A stretch of DNA of 64,000 nucleotides from Rhizobium sp. NFR07 (GCF_900111905.1 NZ_FOKM01000004.1:372001-436000); one strand, 5' to 3'; positions 25,868 to 35,339 are shown, counted from the first letter of the stretch. Program-made: numbers and translations. The notes: generated by a model not told the origin, from the letters alone.

Positions 25868-27364
25868 TCAATCCGCCTTGGCCTTGCGGGCCGGGAACAG
25901 AATGACGTCGCGGATCGACGGGGCGTTGGTCAGAAGCATGGTCAGACGGTCGACGCCGATGCCGAGGCCGCCGGCCGGCGGCATGCCCTGGTCGATTGCG
26001 TCCAAAAACTCGTCGTCCAGCTGCTTGTCCTTTTCGCCGCGGGCATGGGCCTGTTCCAGCTGCTCGACCATGCGCTTGCGCTGTTCTTCCGGATCGTTCA
26101 GTTCGGAGAAGGCATTGCCCAGTTCCCAGGCGTTGCAATAGGTCTCGAAACGCTCGACAAGGCGCGGCTCGCCCGGAACTTCCTTGGCGAAGGGCGAGAT
26201 GTCCTTCGGGAAATGCGTGACATGGCTCGGCTGGATCAGCGTGCCCTCGACCTTTTCCTCGAAGATGAAGGCAAGGCATTCGCCCCAGGTCCAGTCCTTC
26301 TCGACTTCGAAACCGGCAGCCTTGGCGGCGGTGCGGGCTTCCTCGTCGGTCTTCATGGCGAGGAAATCGATGCCGGTGACTTCCTTGACGGCGTCGGGCA
26401 TGGGCACACGCTTGAACGGACCCTTGAAGGACATTTCCTTGTCGCCGTACATGAACTCGGTCGAGCCGTGGATCTTCATTGCCAGTTCGGCGAACAGGCG
26501 CTCGACGAGGTCCATAATGTCCTCGTAATCGGCATAGGCCCAGTAGCATTCCATCATGGTGAATTCAGGATTGTGCCGGGTGGAGACGCCTTCGTTTCGG
26601 AAGTTACGGTTGATCTCGAACACCTTGTCGGTGAGGCCCGAGACCAGCGTGCGCTTCAGGAACAGTTCCGGCGCGATGCGCAGGTACATGTCCTGCTTCA
26701 GCGTGTTGTGGTGGGTCTTGAACGGATCGGCCGTGGCGCCGCCATAGACGGAATGCAGCATCGGCGTCTCGACTTCCATGAAGCCATCTTCTTCCATGAA
26801 GCGGCGGATTCCGGAGACGATCTTCGAACGCTGCTGGAAGCGCAGCTTGGATTCCTCGTTGCTGAGGATGTCGAGGTGGCGCTTGCGATACCGGATCTCG
26901 ACATCGGCAATGCCGTTCCACTTCTCAGGCATGGGGAGAAGCGACTTGGTCAGCATGGTGATTTCGCGGGCGCTGATCGACAGTTCGCCGCGCTTGGTGC
27001 GGCGAACGATGCCGGTGACGCCGATGATGTCGCCGAGATCGATCATCGGCAGCATGTTGCGGGCTTCTTCCGGGGTGACGTCCTTGTGGGAAAAGATCTG
27101 GATTTTGCCGGATGCATCATGGATGTCCATGAACATGCCAGAATTGCGCGAGGAATAGACTCGGCCTGCGACGGTGACGACATCGGTGGTCTCGACGTCG
27201 GCCTCCAGATCCTTGTATTTTTCGGCCAGTTCCGCATTGGTCATGGTGCGGTGGAAATGCGCCGGATAGACGTCGCCGATGGTTTCTCGCAGCTTGGCAA
27301 GCTTCTGGGCGCGCACTTCGGTGGCGTCGGAGGAGAGGGCGGTTTCGGTCTTGGTGTCGGTCAT
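25868..27364 (-). CDS. lysS: Lysyl-tRNA synthetase, class II
   Basis: Charges tRNA-Lys, 498 residues, the normal class II length. Motif 2 is FRNEGVSTRHNPEFTMMECY and motif 3 is GLGIGVDRLTMLLT; the N-terminal OB fold contains AGRVYSSRNSGMFMDIHD. ATG 27364 gives the family start; an in-frame extension to 27544 runs through a palindromic repeat and is rejected. It lies 198 bases downstream of gltX on the same strand. Confidence 0.97.
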   Translation of the reverse strand: MTDTKTETALSSDATEVRAQKLAKLRETIGDVYPAHFHRTMTNAELAEKYKDLEADVETTDVVTVAGRVYSSRNSGMFMDIHDASGKIQIFSHKDVTPEEARNMLPMIDLGDIIGVTGIVRRTKRGELSISAREITMLTKSLLPMPEKWNGIADVEIRYRKRHLDILSNEESKLRFQQRSKIVSGIRRFMEEDGFMEVETPMLHSVYGGATADPFKTHHNTLKQDMYLRIAPELFLKRTLVSGLTDKVFEINRNFRNEGVSTRHNPEFTMMECYWAYADYEDIMDLVERLFAELAMKIHGSTEFMYGDKEMSFKGPFKRVPMPDAVKEVTGIDFLAMKTDEEARTAAKAAGFEVEKDWTWGECLAFIFEEKVEGTLIQPSHVTHFPKDISPFAKEVPGEPRLVERFETYCNAWELGNAFSELNDPEEQRKRMVEQLEQAHARGEKDKQLDDEFLDAIDQGMPPAGGLGIGVDRLTMLLTNAPSIRDVILFPARKAKAD

Positions 27365-27400
27365 CGTGTTCGCCTTTAAGGGCAGAGGTTGCCTTGGTTC

Positions 27401-27523
27401 ACCCCCCTCTGTCACTTTCGTGACATATCCCCCACAAGGGGGGAGATCATTGGGAATTTGCCGCTCCGCCACTTGCCGATCTCCCCCCTTGTTGGGGAGA
27501 TGCCCGGCAGGGCAGAGGGGGGT
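27401..27523. repeat. Mosaic palindromic repeat (RIME-like) between gltX and lysS
   Basis: An outer 11-bp inverted repeat ACCCCCCTCTG (27401-27411) / CAGAGGGGGGT (27513-27523) encloses inner stems built on GGGGGGAGATC and GATCTCCCCCC. Such nested C/G-run palindromes are dispersed in rhizobial genomes. Confidence 0.7.
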
Positions 27524-27562
27524 ATCCTGAATTTCGACCTTCAATATGAAGGCATTTCAATC

Positions 27563-29020
27563 TTACTTCCCGTCGCCCACCATGGAGGCGACGACCGTTG
27601 CTGCGATCTTCAGACGCTGGCGTACGACCGAACGGCCGAGGATTGCCATCGAGTCGAACAGCGGCAGCGAACGCTGCGAGCCAGACATGGCGATGAAGAG
27701 TGGTGGGGTGACGACGCGCAGTTTCTTCTCCAGCTTGTCGGCAACGGCGCGCAGTTCGGCGTCGATCGCTTCCACGTTCCACTCGATCATCTTTTCGATG
27801 TCGGCCTGGACCATGTTGATGATCGCAAGCGTTTCTTCCGGCGAGGTCTTTAGGCCCGCGAACGAAGCCGGTGTCAGGTTGACGTCGGCGGCGAGCAGGA
27901 AGCCCGCGAGGTTCGGCAGGTCGCCGAGCTTGGAGACGCGGCTCTGCGAATGTTTCAGGCCTTCGGTCAGGCGGCTGTTTTCCATCGCCCATTCCAGCGT
28001 GCGGGCAATGAATTCTTCCGGCGTGAGTTTTTCGCGCAGCCAGCGGCCGTTCAGCCAGTCGAGTTTCTGCAGGTCGAAGATCGCGCCGGCCTTGGAGAGT
28101 GCTTCGGGATCGAATTTTTCCGTCAGCTCTTCCATGGTCAGAAGCTCTTCGCCTTCGGCGATCTGGACGAAGAACAGGCCGAGGAAGTTCATCAGCGCTT
28201 CCGGCAGGTAACCGAGCGCCGAGTAATAGCTGATCGAGGTCGGGTTCTTGCGCTTCGACAGCTTGGACTTGTCTGCATTGCGCATCAGCGACAGGTGCAT
28301 CCAGACGGGCGCTTCCCAGCCGAAATAGCGATAGAGCAGGATGTGCTTCGGCACCGATGCGAGCCACTCCTCGCCGCGGGCGACGTGGGTGATCTTCATC
28401 AGGTGGTCGTCGATGACATTGGCCATGTGATAGGTCGGCATGCCGTCGCCCTTGATGAGCACCTGCATGTCAACCGAATCCCACGGGATCGACACATCGC
28501 CGTAGACGCCGTCGGTGAAATCGCAGGATCCTTCGGTCGGGATCTTCATGCGCACGACGGAGCTTTCGCCGGCCGCCATTTTGGAGGTGACTTCTTCAGC
28601 CGTCAGGTGCAGGCAGAGACCGTCATATTTCGGCGGCTTGCCGGCGGCGCGCTGGCCTTCGCGCATCTGCTCGAGCCGCTCGGGCGTGCAGAAGCAGCGG
28701 AAGGCGTGGCCCTTGTCGAGCAGGTCCTGCGCGAAAGGCTGGTACATGTCCTTGCGCTCGGACTGGCGGTACGGACCGTAGGGGCCGCCGACATCCGGGC
28801 CTTCCGCCCAGGTGAGGCCGGTCCATTTCAGCGCATCCAGAACGCGCTCCTCGAATTCCAGCGTCGAGCGGGTGGCATCGGTATCCTCGATGCGCAGGAT
28901 GAACTCGCCGCCATGCTTCTTGGCAAAGAGATAGTTGAAAAGCGCGATATAGGCGGTGCCGACATGGGGCTCGCCGGTCGGCGACGGGGCGATGCGGACG
29001 CGTGGGGTCGGATTGATCAT
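27563..29020 (-). CDS. gltX: Glutamyl-tRNA synthetase
   Basis: Class I synthetase for tRNA-Glu (possibly also tRNA-Gln in this group), 485 residues. The HIGH-type motif is APSPTGEPHVGTA near the start, FILRIEDTDATRS follows, and the KMSKS-type motif is KLSKRKNP. The C-terminal half has the anticodon-binding helical domain. Alphaproteobacteria often carry two such genes; whether this is the discriminating or non-discriminating copy cannot be told here. It precedes lysS. Confidence 0.95.
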   Translation of the reverse strand: MINPTPRVRIAPSPTGEPHVGTAYIALFNYLFAKKHGGEFILRIEDTDATRSTLEFEERVLDALKWTGLTWAEGPDVGGPYGPYRQSERKDMYQPFAQDLLDKGHAFRCFCTPERLEQMREGQRAAGKPPKYDGLCLHLTAEEVTSKMAAGESSVVRMKIPTEGSCDFTDGVYGDVSIPWDSVDMQVLIKGDGMPTYHMANVIDDHLMKITHVARGEEWLASVPKHILLYRYFGWEAPVWMHLSLMRNADKSKLSKRKNPTSISYYSALGYLPEALMNFLGLFFVQIAEGEELLTMEELTEKFDPEALSKAGAIFDLQKLDWLNGRWLREKLTPEEFIARTLEWAMENSRLTEGLKHSQSRVSKLGDLPNLAGFLLAADVNLTPASFAGLKTSPEETLAIINMVQADIEKMIEWNVEAIDAELRAVADKLEKKLRVVTPPLFIAMSGSQRSLPLFDSMAILGRSVVRQRLKIAATVVASMVGDGK

Positions 29021-29137
29021 CTTGAACTGCTCTTTTTCACGGCGCGCATAGCTGCGCCAAGCCTGTGCCTGCGTATAGGGATTGGCGCAGGCTTAGGCCA
29101 TATTCAGGCTAAAGCGTCAAGGTTTTTGGGCGCAACC

Positions 29138-30907
29138 CTAGCTCACCGGCCAGACATAGAGCAGCGCCGGAATGCTGACGAGGATAATGAGGAAGGAAAG
29201 CGGCAGGCCGAGCCTCGGATAATCGGAGAACTTATAGCCGCCCGGACCGAAGACCAGCGTGTTGCACTGGTGGCCGACGGGGGTGAGGAAATCGCAGCCG
29301 GCGCCGATCGCAACCGCCATCAAAAAGGCTTCCGGCTTGAAGCCGAGATTGGTGGCGAAGCTTGCCGCGATCGGCCCCATGACGAGCACGGTCGCGGCAT
29401 TGTTGAGGAAGGGCGTGACGGCCATGGCGGTGACGAGGATCAGGCCGAGCGCGCCCCAGGCGGGCAGTGTTGCGGCGACATTACCAAGCCAGCCGGCGAT
29501 CAGATCGCTGCCGCCGGTGGTGCGCAAGCTGTCCGAAACCGGGATCAGCGCTGCCAGCATGACGAGGATCGGTCCATCGACCGACTTGTAGAAATCGGTC
29601 AGCGGGATGCAGCGGAAGACGACCATGCCGAGGGCGGCGGCAAAGAAGGCGACCGGAACCGGCGCCCAGCCGACGGCGGTGGCGGCCATTGCGAGCGCCA
29701 GGATGACCAGCGGTATGAAGGCGCGCCTACGGGTGCCAAGCAGGACTTCGCGCTGGGCAAGCGGCAGGAGGGAAAAGTCCTGCATCACGGTCGGCATGGT
29801 TTTGCGGGACCCCTGCAGCACCAGCACGTCGCCGGCCGCGAGCGTCAGGCTGCCGAGGCGCTCGCGCACCCTTTCGCCGTGACGGCTGATCGCCAGCAGG
29901 TTGACGCCGCGGGTGTAGGACAGCGCCAGTTCCTTGGCGGAAAGACCGCGCAGGGGCGAATCCTGGCCGATGATCGCCTCGATAGAAATGACGTCGCCCT
30001 GAGCCTGTTCGCCGGTCAGCGGCTTGCCGGAGAGTTTGAGCTTTGCACCGGAGATGATCCGGTCGAGCGCAGCAGACGGACCTTCGAGCAGAACCACGTC
30101 ACCTTCGCGCAGCTTCAGGTCCGGAAAGGGCGACATGCGGCGGGCACCACGCAGGACCGCGGTGGCGATGACTTCGCCATCACCGAGCTTCAAAAGGTCA
30201 CCAATCGATTTCTCGAGGACCGTCGATTCTGCGACCACCGATGCTTCTGACGTATAGTTCTTGATTTCGACCGCTTCCTCGATCGAGCTGGTCTCCTTCG
30301 TCCGGCTCGGCACCAACCAGTGGAAGAACAGCAGGAAGGTGATGCCGACGACGCAGAGGATGACGCCCATCGGGGTGAAGTCGAACATGGTGAAGGACTG
30401 GCCGGTCAGCTCTTCGCGGATGCGCGAGACGACGATGTTCGGCGATGTGCCGATCTGCGTCATCAATCCGCCGAGCAGGGCGGAAAAGGCCATCGGCATC
30501 AGGTATTTCGACGGCGAGGCGCCGGATTTCTTGGCGAACTGAAAGGCGACCGGCATCATGATCGCCAGCGCGCCGATATTCTTGATGAAGGCCGAGAGCA
30601 CGGCCACGACGATCATCAGCAGCGCAAGCTGGGTGTGCAGCGTGTTGAGGTTGGGAAAGAACTTCTTGATCGCCATGTCTACGATGCCGGAGCGGGCGAC
30701 GCCGGCCGACACGATGAGCGCGCTTCCGACGATGATGACGATATCGTCGGAGAAGCCGGAGAATGCCTGGTCCGTCGGTACCACGCCGAGCACAACCGCC
30801 AGCACGAGCGCGCAGCAGGCGACGACGTCGTAGCGGAAACGGTCCCAGATAAAGACGGCCATCATCGCAGCGATGACGGCAAAAGAGAGGATCTGCGGGG
30901 TGGTCAT
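29138..30907 (-). CDS. SLC13/DASS-family permease with two RCK_C domains
   Basis: A 589-residue transporter of the anion:sodium symporter group. Two blocks of hydrophobic helices flank a soluble centre (about 210-370) that holds two TrkA-C (RCK_C) units, marked by FPDLKLREGDVVLLEG and LGSLTLAAGDVLVLQG. Substrate motifs SNIVV-like GTSPNIVVSR in the first half and TPVGHQCNTLVFGPG in the second are typical. Sulfate, dicarboxylate or related anions are candidate cargoes. Single gene upstream of gpx, in the opposite direction. Confidence 0.9.
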   Translation of the reverse strand: MTTPQILSFAVIAAMMAVFIWDRFRYDVVACCALVLAVVLGVVPTDQAFSGFSDDIVIIVGSALIVSAGVARSGIVDMAIKKFFPNLNTLHTQLALLMIVVAVLSAFIKNIGALAIMMPVAFQFAKKSGASPSKYLMPMAFSALLGGLMTQIGTSPNIVVSRIREELTGQSFTMFDFTPMGVILCVVGITFLLFFHWLVPSRTKETSSIEEAVEIKNYTSEASVVAESTVLEKSIGDLLKLGDGEVIATAVLRGARRMSPFPDLKLREGDVVLLEGPSAALDRIISGAKLKLSGKPLTGEQAQGDVISIEAIIGQDSPLRGLSAKELALSYTRGVNLLAISRHGERVRERLGSLTLAAGDVLVLQGSRKTMPTVMQDFSLLPLAQREVLLGTRRRAFIPLVILALAMAATAVGWAPVPVAFFAAALGMVVFRCIPLTDFYKSVDGPILVMLAALIPVSDSLRTTGGSDLIAGWLGNVAATLPAWGALGLILVTAMAVTPFLNNAATVLVMGPIAASFATNLGFKPEAFLMAVAIGAGCDFLTPVGHQCNTLVFGPGGYKFSDYPRLGLPLSFLIILVSIPALLYVWPVS

Positions 30908-31084
30908 GCTGCTCCGGCGGGATGTGAGAATGCGTATGGTGGGCGCCTGCGGAAATTATGCCGCTCTGGCGCGGCGTATCAATCCCGATCGCGGCACAAA
31001 GTTCCTAAAGCGGCATCATGACTGGACAATCTCGATGCCGGGAATAGGGTTGCCGCCTGCCATAATCATTCCGGAGACAGACCG

Positions 31085-31627
31085 ATGACCGACATTCTGA
31101 CCATTCCCGTCACCCGTACCGACGGGCAACAGACCACGCTTGCCGAACACAAGGGCAAGGTGATGCTGGTCGTCAATGTCGCCTCCAAATGCGGCCTGAC
31201 CAAGCAGTATGAGGGGCTTGAAAAACTCTACGAGGACAAGCGCGAGCATGGCTTCGTCATTGCCGCCTTCCCGGCCAATGATTTCATGGGGCAGGAGCCG
31301 GGTACGGATGCGGAGATCGTCGAGTTCTGCCAACTGACCTATGACGTGAAATTCCCGATCTACTCGAAGATTTCGGTAAAGGGCGACACCAAGCATCCGC
31401 TCTATACGGAATTGACCGGCGCAGCGGTGCCGACGACCGGTGACGGTCCGATGAAGGAAAGACTGAAGGCCTATGGCGTCGAGGTTCCCGCCGGCGAGAT
31501 CGTGTGGAATTTCGAGAAGTTTCTAATTGGCCGGGACGGCAAGGTCGTCGCCCGCTTCGCACCGGACGTAACGGCAGAGGACGGCCGCCTGGTCGAGGCA
31601 GTGGACCGGGAGCTGGCGAAGGCCTAG
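31085..31627 (+). CDS. Glutathione peroxidase (thiol peroxidase)
   Basis: Reduces peroxides, 180 residues. The peroxidatic Cys is in NVASKCGLTKQYEGLEKLY, with the conserved FPANDFMGQEPG and WNFEKFLIGRDG blocks that supply Gln and Trp of the active site. Cys replaces selenocysteine, as usual in bacteria. GGAGA lies six bases before ATG 31085. It stands alone ahead of a toxin-antitoxin pair. Confidence 0.95.
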   Translation: MTDILTIPVTRTDGQQTTLAEHKGKVMLVVNVASKCGLTKQYEGLEKLYEDKREHGFVIAAFPANDFMGQEPGTDAEIVEFCQLTYDVKFPIYSKISVKGDTKHPLYTELTGAAVPTTGDGPMKERLKAYGVEVPAGEIVWNFEKFLIGRDGKVVARFAPDVTAEDGRLVEAVDRELAKA

Positions 31628-31675
31628 TGCCGCTGCGAGGTTGTCGTTGCATAGCGAAAATGCTATATATCGTAA

Positions 31676-31999
31676 ATGAGATGGATCGTCGAGACGCATG
31701 ATGCTGCAGATCCCGAGATCGAGGCTTTGCCGCCCGGTCTGCAGGCGCGTCTGATCCGTCTATTGGAAGCCATAGAGAGCGTTGGCTTGGACAGTCTTCG
31801 CGAGCCGCATGTGAAGCATCTTGAAGGCAAGCTTTGGGAGCTTCGCGCCAAAGCCAGCGAAGGAATCGCCCGAGGAGTCTACGTGACAATGACTGGCCGC
31901 AGAGTGATCGTGCTGCACGTCTTCGTCAAAAAGAGCCAGAAGACGCCAGCCCGCGCGCTCGAAATTGCCAGGCAACGGATGAAGGAGATCAAGCCATGA
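31676..31999 (+). CDS. RelE/ParE-superfamily toxin, Gp49/HigB-like
   Basis: A 107-residue basic protein of the phage Gp49-like (DUF891) toxin group. Landmarks: GLQARLIRLLEAIESVG, HLEGKLWELRAKASEGIARGVYV and HVFVKKSQKTPARALEIARQRMKE. Relatives are ribosome-dependent mRNA nucleases. It is followed by an XRE antitoxin overlapping by four bases, toxin first, as in higBA-type modules. Confidence 0.9.
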   Translation: MRWIVETHDAADPEIEALPPGLQARLIRLLEAIESVGLDSLREPHVKHLEGKLWELRAKASEGIARGVYVTMTGRRVIVLHVFVKKSQKTPARALEIARQRMKEIKP

Positions 32000-32274
32000 C
32001 CCGCATTGCGGCCCTGAAAAAGAAGCTCATGGAAAGTCCCGAGTTTCGGGTCGAGTATGAAAAGGCGGACGCCGAGTTCAGTTTGATCGAGGCGCTGGTT
32101 CAAGCCAGGACGAAGGCCAATCTCTCTCAAACAGAGCTGGCGCAAAGGATCGGCACCACTCAGTCGGCGATCGCCAGATTGGAGGGAGGTGGTGTATCTC
32201 CTTCGGTTTCGACGTTGCGCCGCTATGCCGAGGCAACGGGGGCAAGGCTGGAAATCAATCTCGTATCGCAATGA
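31996..32274 (+). CDS. XRE-family antitoxin
   Basis: A 92-residue antitoxin with a helix-turn-helix domain: ALVQARTKANLSQTELAQRIGTTQSAIARLE (split across helices 2-3) and SPSVSTLRRYAEATGARLEI. The N-terminal 35 residues likely contact the toxin. ATG 31996 overlaps the toxin stop (ATGA); longer in-frame starts would lie inside the toxin gene. It should neutralise the toxin and repress the pair. Confidence 0.9.
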   Translation: MTRIAALKKKLMESPEFRVEYEKADAEFSLIEALVQARTKANLSQTELAQRIGTTQSAIARLEGGGVSPSVSTLRRYAEATGARLEINLVSQ

Positions 32275-32279
32275 AAAGA

Positions 32280-32307
32280 AAAGGGCGCCAGAGGCGCCCT
32301 TTGTTTT
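32280..32307. terminator. Terminator between antitoxin and terC
   Basis: AAAGGGCGCC (32280-32289) pairs with GGCGCCCTTT (32293-32302), followed by GTTTT on the plus strand. It lies between two convergent genes. Confidence 0.85.
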
Positions 32308-32309
32308 GA

Positions 32310-33080
32310 TTAGTGCAGCGTATCGCCGCCGCCCTTGGCCTTGTTCTTGGCCTTGGCGTTGCGCGAGAACATGTTGAGCGCCTCGACGAGTGCCGAGAAG
32401 GCCATGGCGGCGTAGATGTAGCCCTTCGGCACGTGGACGCCGAAGCCTTCGGCGATCAGCGTCGCGCCGATCATCAGCAGGAAGCCGAGCGCCAGCATGA
32501 CGATCGTCGGGTTGCGCTCAATGAAGTTGGCGAGCGGGGTGGCTGCCAGCAGCATGACGGTGACGGCCGCGACGACGGCGACGATCATGATCGGCAGGTG
32601 CGGGGTCATGCCGACGGCGGTGATGATCGAGTCGATCGAGAAGACAAGGTCGAGGACCAGGATCTGGCCGATCGCTGCGGCGAAGCTCATCTGAACGACC
32701 TTGCTGCCGGCACCGACCATGTCTTCCTTGTGGTCGACGATATCAACCGAATGGTGAATTTCCTTGGTCGCCTTGTAGACGAGGAACAGACCACCGGCGA
32801 TGAGGATCAGGTCCTTCCAGGAGAAGGGATGACCGAAGGCTTCGAAGATCGGATTAGTGAGCTGGACGATCCAGGCGATGGTGCCGAGCAGGCCGAGGCG
32901 CATGATCAGTGCGAGGCCGATGCCGATCTTGCGGGCTTTTTCCCGATGCTCGGGCGGCAGCTTGTTGGTCAGGATGGAAATGAAGATCAGGTTGTCGATG
33001 CCGAGAACGACTTCCATGACCACGAGTGTAACGAGCGCTACCCAGGCCCCCGGGTCTGCTAACAGCGCTGCAATGTCCAT
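32310..33080 (-). CDS. TerC-family integral membrane protein
   Basis: A 256-residue membrane protein with about seven helices. The motifs [18 protein letters not shown] and [17 protein letters not shown] carry the paired acidic residues (GIDN, SID) of the TerC family, which is linked to manganese export or metal supply to exported proteins. AGGAGA precedes ATG 33080. It is a single gene; its link to the toxin pair is only convergence. Confidence 0.92.
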   Translation of the reverse strand: MDIAALLADPGAWVALVTLVVMEVVLGIDNLIFISILTNKLPPEHREKARKIGIGLALIMRLGLLGTIAWIVQLTNPIFEAFGHPFSWKDLILIAGGLFLVYKATKEIHHSVDIVDHKEDMVGAGSKVVQMSFAAAIGQILVLDLVFSIDSIITAVGMTPHLPIMIVAVVAAVTVMLLAATPLANFIERNPTIVMLALGFLLMIGATLIAEGFGVHVPKGYIYAAMAFSALVEALNMFSRNAKAKNKAKGGGDTLH

Positions 33081-33188
33081 CCATCTCTCCTGTTTTCAAT
33101 CAAAGGGCGCAAAATGCCCGCCCGATGTAAGGACAACGGCGTCAAAGACAAGATCAGGTTGAATAAGCTGGAGAGAATTTTGGCCGGA

Positions 33189-33899
33189 TCAAGGCATTTT
33201 TTCGATCACGGATTTGTTATGACAACCATAGGCCGCCATGAAGACATAGACTGCACCATTAATGACGCGGTCGACCTCCTCGCGTGACGGGGCATCCTCG
33301 ATCGTGCCGAACAGGCGGAGCTTGAAATAACCGCCGCTGACGAGATCGATATATTGGCCGGCTGCCAATTCGATATCGTCGATCCGCAGCACGCCAACAT
33401 CTACCTTCAGCGTCAGGAAGTCGCGCATGACGGTGCGCAGGTTTTCCGGCCCCTTGAAGAACCGGCGACACAGGTCGGGCATGCGCTCGCGAACTCCGAG
33501 CACCGTGCGCATGGCGTTGATGACCTTTTCCTCGGTCATGTGGGTGAGGAAGGAGACGCCGAAATCATAGAGGCTCTTCTCGATGTCATCGCCGGTAGCG
33601 AGAACCGAGCGGATGGTCGCGAGGAATATGGCGCGCTCCTGCTCGACCATTGCGGCGAACAGGTCTTCCTTGTTCTGGAAATAGACGTAGATCGTGCCCT
33701 TCGAGACACCGGCCTCGCGGGTGATGTCGTTCATGCTCGCGGCATCGAAGCCGAGCCGCATGAAGACGCGCTTGGCGCCATCGAGAATCTGCTCGCGCTT
33801 GGCCGGGTCTTCTCCGGCCGCGAACCGTCCTGCAGTCCTTGATGCCGTGGCCCGGGATTCCTCCTTCTCCGAGACCTTGTTTAACCCTTTTAACGTCAT
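33189..33899 (-). CDS. TetR-family repressor of an EmrAB-type efflux operon
   Basis: A 236-residue regulator with the helix-turn-helix at about 35-80 (REQILDGAKRVFMRLGFDAA, then VSKGTIYVYFQNKEDLFAAM) and a long ligand-binding C-terminus. The first 30 residues are a charged extension. It is divergent from the HlyD/EmrA gene, and two TCGAAC-type palindromes lie between them, so it very likely represses both directions. Confidence 0.9.
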   Translation of the reverse strand: MTLKGLNKVSEKEESRATASRTAGRFAAGEDPAKREQILDGAKRVFMRLGFDAASMNDITREAGVSKGTIYVYFQNKEDLFAAMVEQERAIFLATIRSVLATGDDIEKSLYDFGVSFLTHMTEEKVINAMRTVLGVRERMPDLCRRFFKGPENLRTVMRDFLTLKVDVGVLRIDDIELAAGQYIDLVSGGYFKLRLFGTIEDAPSREEVDRVINGAVYVFMAAYGCHNKSVIEKMP

Positions 33900-33920
33900 T
33901 TTCTAATTTTCCGATCTTTT

Positions 33921-33938
33921 TCGAACCGATCGGTTCGA
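33921..33938. promoter_or_regulatory. TetR operator 1
   Basis: TCGAACCGATCGGTTCGA is a perfect 18-bp palindrome between the TetR and EmrA-like genes. Confidence 0.8.
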
Positions 33939-33980
33939 TGAGTACTTGATATGTTATATGGAACTCGTTATGTCAACGCT

Positions 33981-33998
33981 TCGAACTGATCGGTTCGA
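33981..33998. promoter_or_regulatory. TetR operator 2
   Basis: TCGAACTGATCGGTTCGA differs from operator 1 at one base and starts exactly 60 bases after it. It lies 36 bases before the EmrA-like start. Confidence 0.8.
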
Positions 33999-34033
33999 TT
34001 GGTTCCAGTCTTTCTTCAACAGTGGTTACGACG

Positions 34034-35266
34034 ATGACGGCATCACAGAACACCGGCGCTTTGCGCGCAGTGACGAACGACGACGCCCTTAAGGATGAAG
34101 CGAAGGCAAGCGAAGCCGAAGCCCGCAAGGGCGAACCGGCCGAAGCGCCCGCCGCTCCCGAACAGGCACCCGCGCAACCCGGTCCCACTCCGCCAGCAGC
34201 AGCTCCGGCTGCCGCCGCTCCGACGAAAAAGAAGCGCGGCGTCATCCTGCCGATCGTTCTGCTCGGCCTTCTCGCCGGTGGCGCATGGTACGGTTATGAA
34301 TGGTGGACGACCGGCCGTTTCATGGTTTCGACCGACGATGCCTATATCGAAGGTGACATCGCCACGATCACGCCGAAGGTCACCGCCTTCGTCTCCAAGG
34401 TCAATGTCGTTGCCAACCAGCAGGTCAAGGCCGGCGACGTGCTGATCACGCTCGACAATGGCGACTACCAGAACGCTCTCGACCAGGCCAATGCCCAGAT
34501 CGAGACGGAAAAGCTGGCTCTTTCCCGCATTGATGCCCAGGTCGAAGGTGCGCAGGCAAGTCTTGCCCAGTCGCAGGCTTCCAAGGTGGCCCTGCAGGCC
34601 GCCGTCCGCGGCGCCGAGATCACCCAGAAGCGCCAGACGGAACTTGCCGCGAAATCGGTCGGCACGGCCGCCGATCTCGACAGCGCAGATGTTGCGCTCG
34701 ACCAGGCCAAGGCAAATCTTGCCGGCGGCGACGCGTCGATCAAGTCGGCGCAGGCCAATATCACCATTCTCGAAGCGCAGCGTCGGGAGGCAGAGGGCCA
34801 GGTCCGCACGCTGGAAATCCAGCGCGACAAGGCTGCCCGCGACCTGTCCTTCACGGTTCTGAAGGCTCCCTATGACGGTATCGTCGGCAATCGCTCGGTG
34901 CAGGAAGGTGATCTCGTATCGCCCGGTCAGCGGCTGATGGCGATCGTGCCTACCCGCCAGCTTTATATCGACGCCAACTTCAAGGAGACGCAGATCCAGC
35001 ATCTGGTGCCCGGCTCCAAGGTGAAGGTGCATGTCGACGCCTATGACGACCATGCGATCGAAGGCACGGTGGAATCGCTGTCGCCGGCTTCCGGCTCGGT
35101 CTTTTCGCTGCTGCCGCCGGAAAACGCGACGGGCAACTTCACCAAGATCATCCAGCGCGTGCCGGTGCGCATCGCGCTGCCGCAGGATGCGCTCGATACC
35201 GGTCGTCTGCGGGCGGGCCTGAGCGTCGTCGTCGACGTCGACACCCGCACGGCACCGAACAACTAA
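34034..35266 (+). CDS. HlyD/EmrA-type membrane fusion protein
   Basis: Periplasmic adaptor of a drug efflux pump, 410 residues. A Pro/Ala-rich cytoplasmic tail (about 1-70) precedes one membrane segment (VILPIVLLGLLAGGAWYG). The fold then runs STDDAYIEGDIATITPKVTA (first lipoyl half), a long coiled coil rich in Gln and Ala (about 140-260), the second lipoyl half TVLKAPYDGIVG, and a beta-barrel. ATG 34034 was chosen over an in-frame GTG at 34022. The DHA2 pump gene follows after 73 bases. Confidence 0.92.
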   Translation: MTASQNTGALRAVTNDDALKDEAKASEAEARKGEPAEAPAAPEQAPAQPGPTPPAAAPAAAAPTKKKRGVILPIVLLGLLAGGAWYGYEWWTTGRFMVSTDDAYIEGDIATITPKVTAFVSKVNVVANQQVKAGDVLITLDNGDYQNALDQANAQIETEKLALSRIDAQVEGAQASLAQSQASKVALQAAVRGAEITQKRQTELAAKSVGTAADLDSADVALDQAKANLAGGDASIKSAQANITILEAQRREAEGQVRTLEIQRDKAARDLSFTVLKAPYDGIVGNRSVQEGDLVSPGQRLMAIVPTRQLYIDANFKETQIQHLVPGSKVKVHVDAYDDHAIEGTVESLSPASGSVFSLLPPENATGNFTKIIQRVPVRIALPQDALDTGRLRAGLSVVVDVDTRTAPNN

Positions 35267-35273
35267 CCCTATA

Positions 35274-35298
35274 CCGGCCCTCCTATCGAGAGGGCCGG
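35274..35298 (+). promoter_or_regulatory. Stem-loop between adaptor and pump genes
   Basis: CCGGCCCTC (35274-35282) pairs with GAGGGCCGG (35290-35298). There is no T run, so it may tune mRNA stability or readthrough rather than end transcription. Confidence 0.5.
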
Positions 35299-35339
35299 AC
35301 GTCCCATTTGGCCCTCATGGCAGGGCGGAGGTGGTCCCC

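Noticed and set aside
27365..27544. In-frame N-terminal extension of lysS
   Set aside because: It would translate a palindromic repeat and has no counterpart in the family; ATG 27364 gives the standard length.
27950..30250. Plus-strand frame of 766 codons opposite gltX and the SLC13 gene
   Set aside because: It crosses two real genes and their gap, is low-complexity in composition and has no motif.
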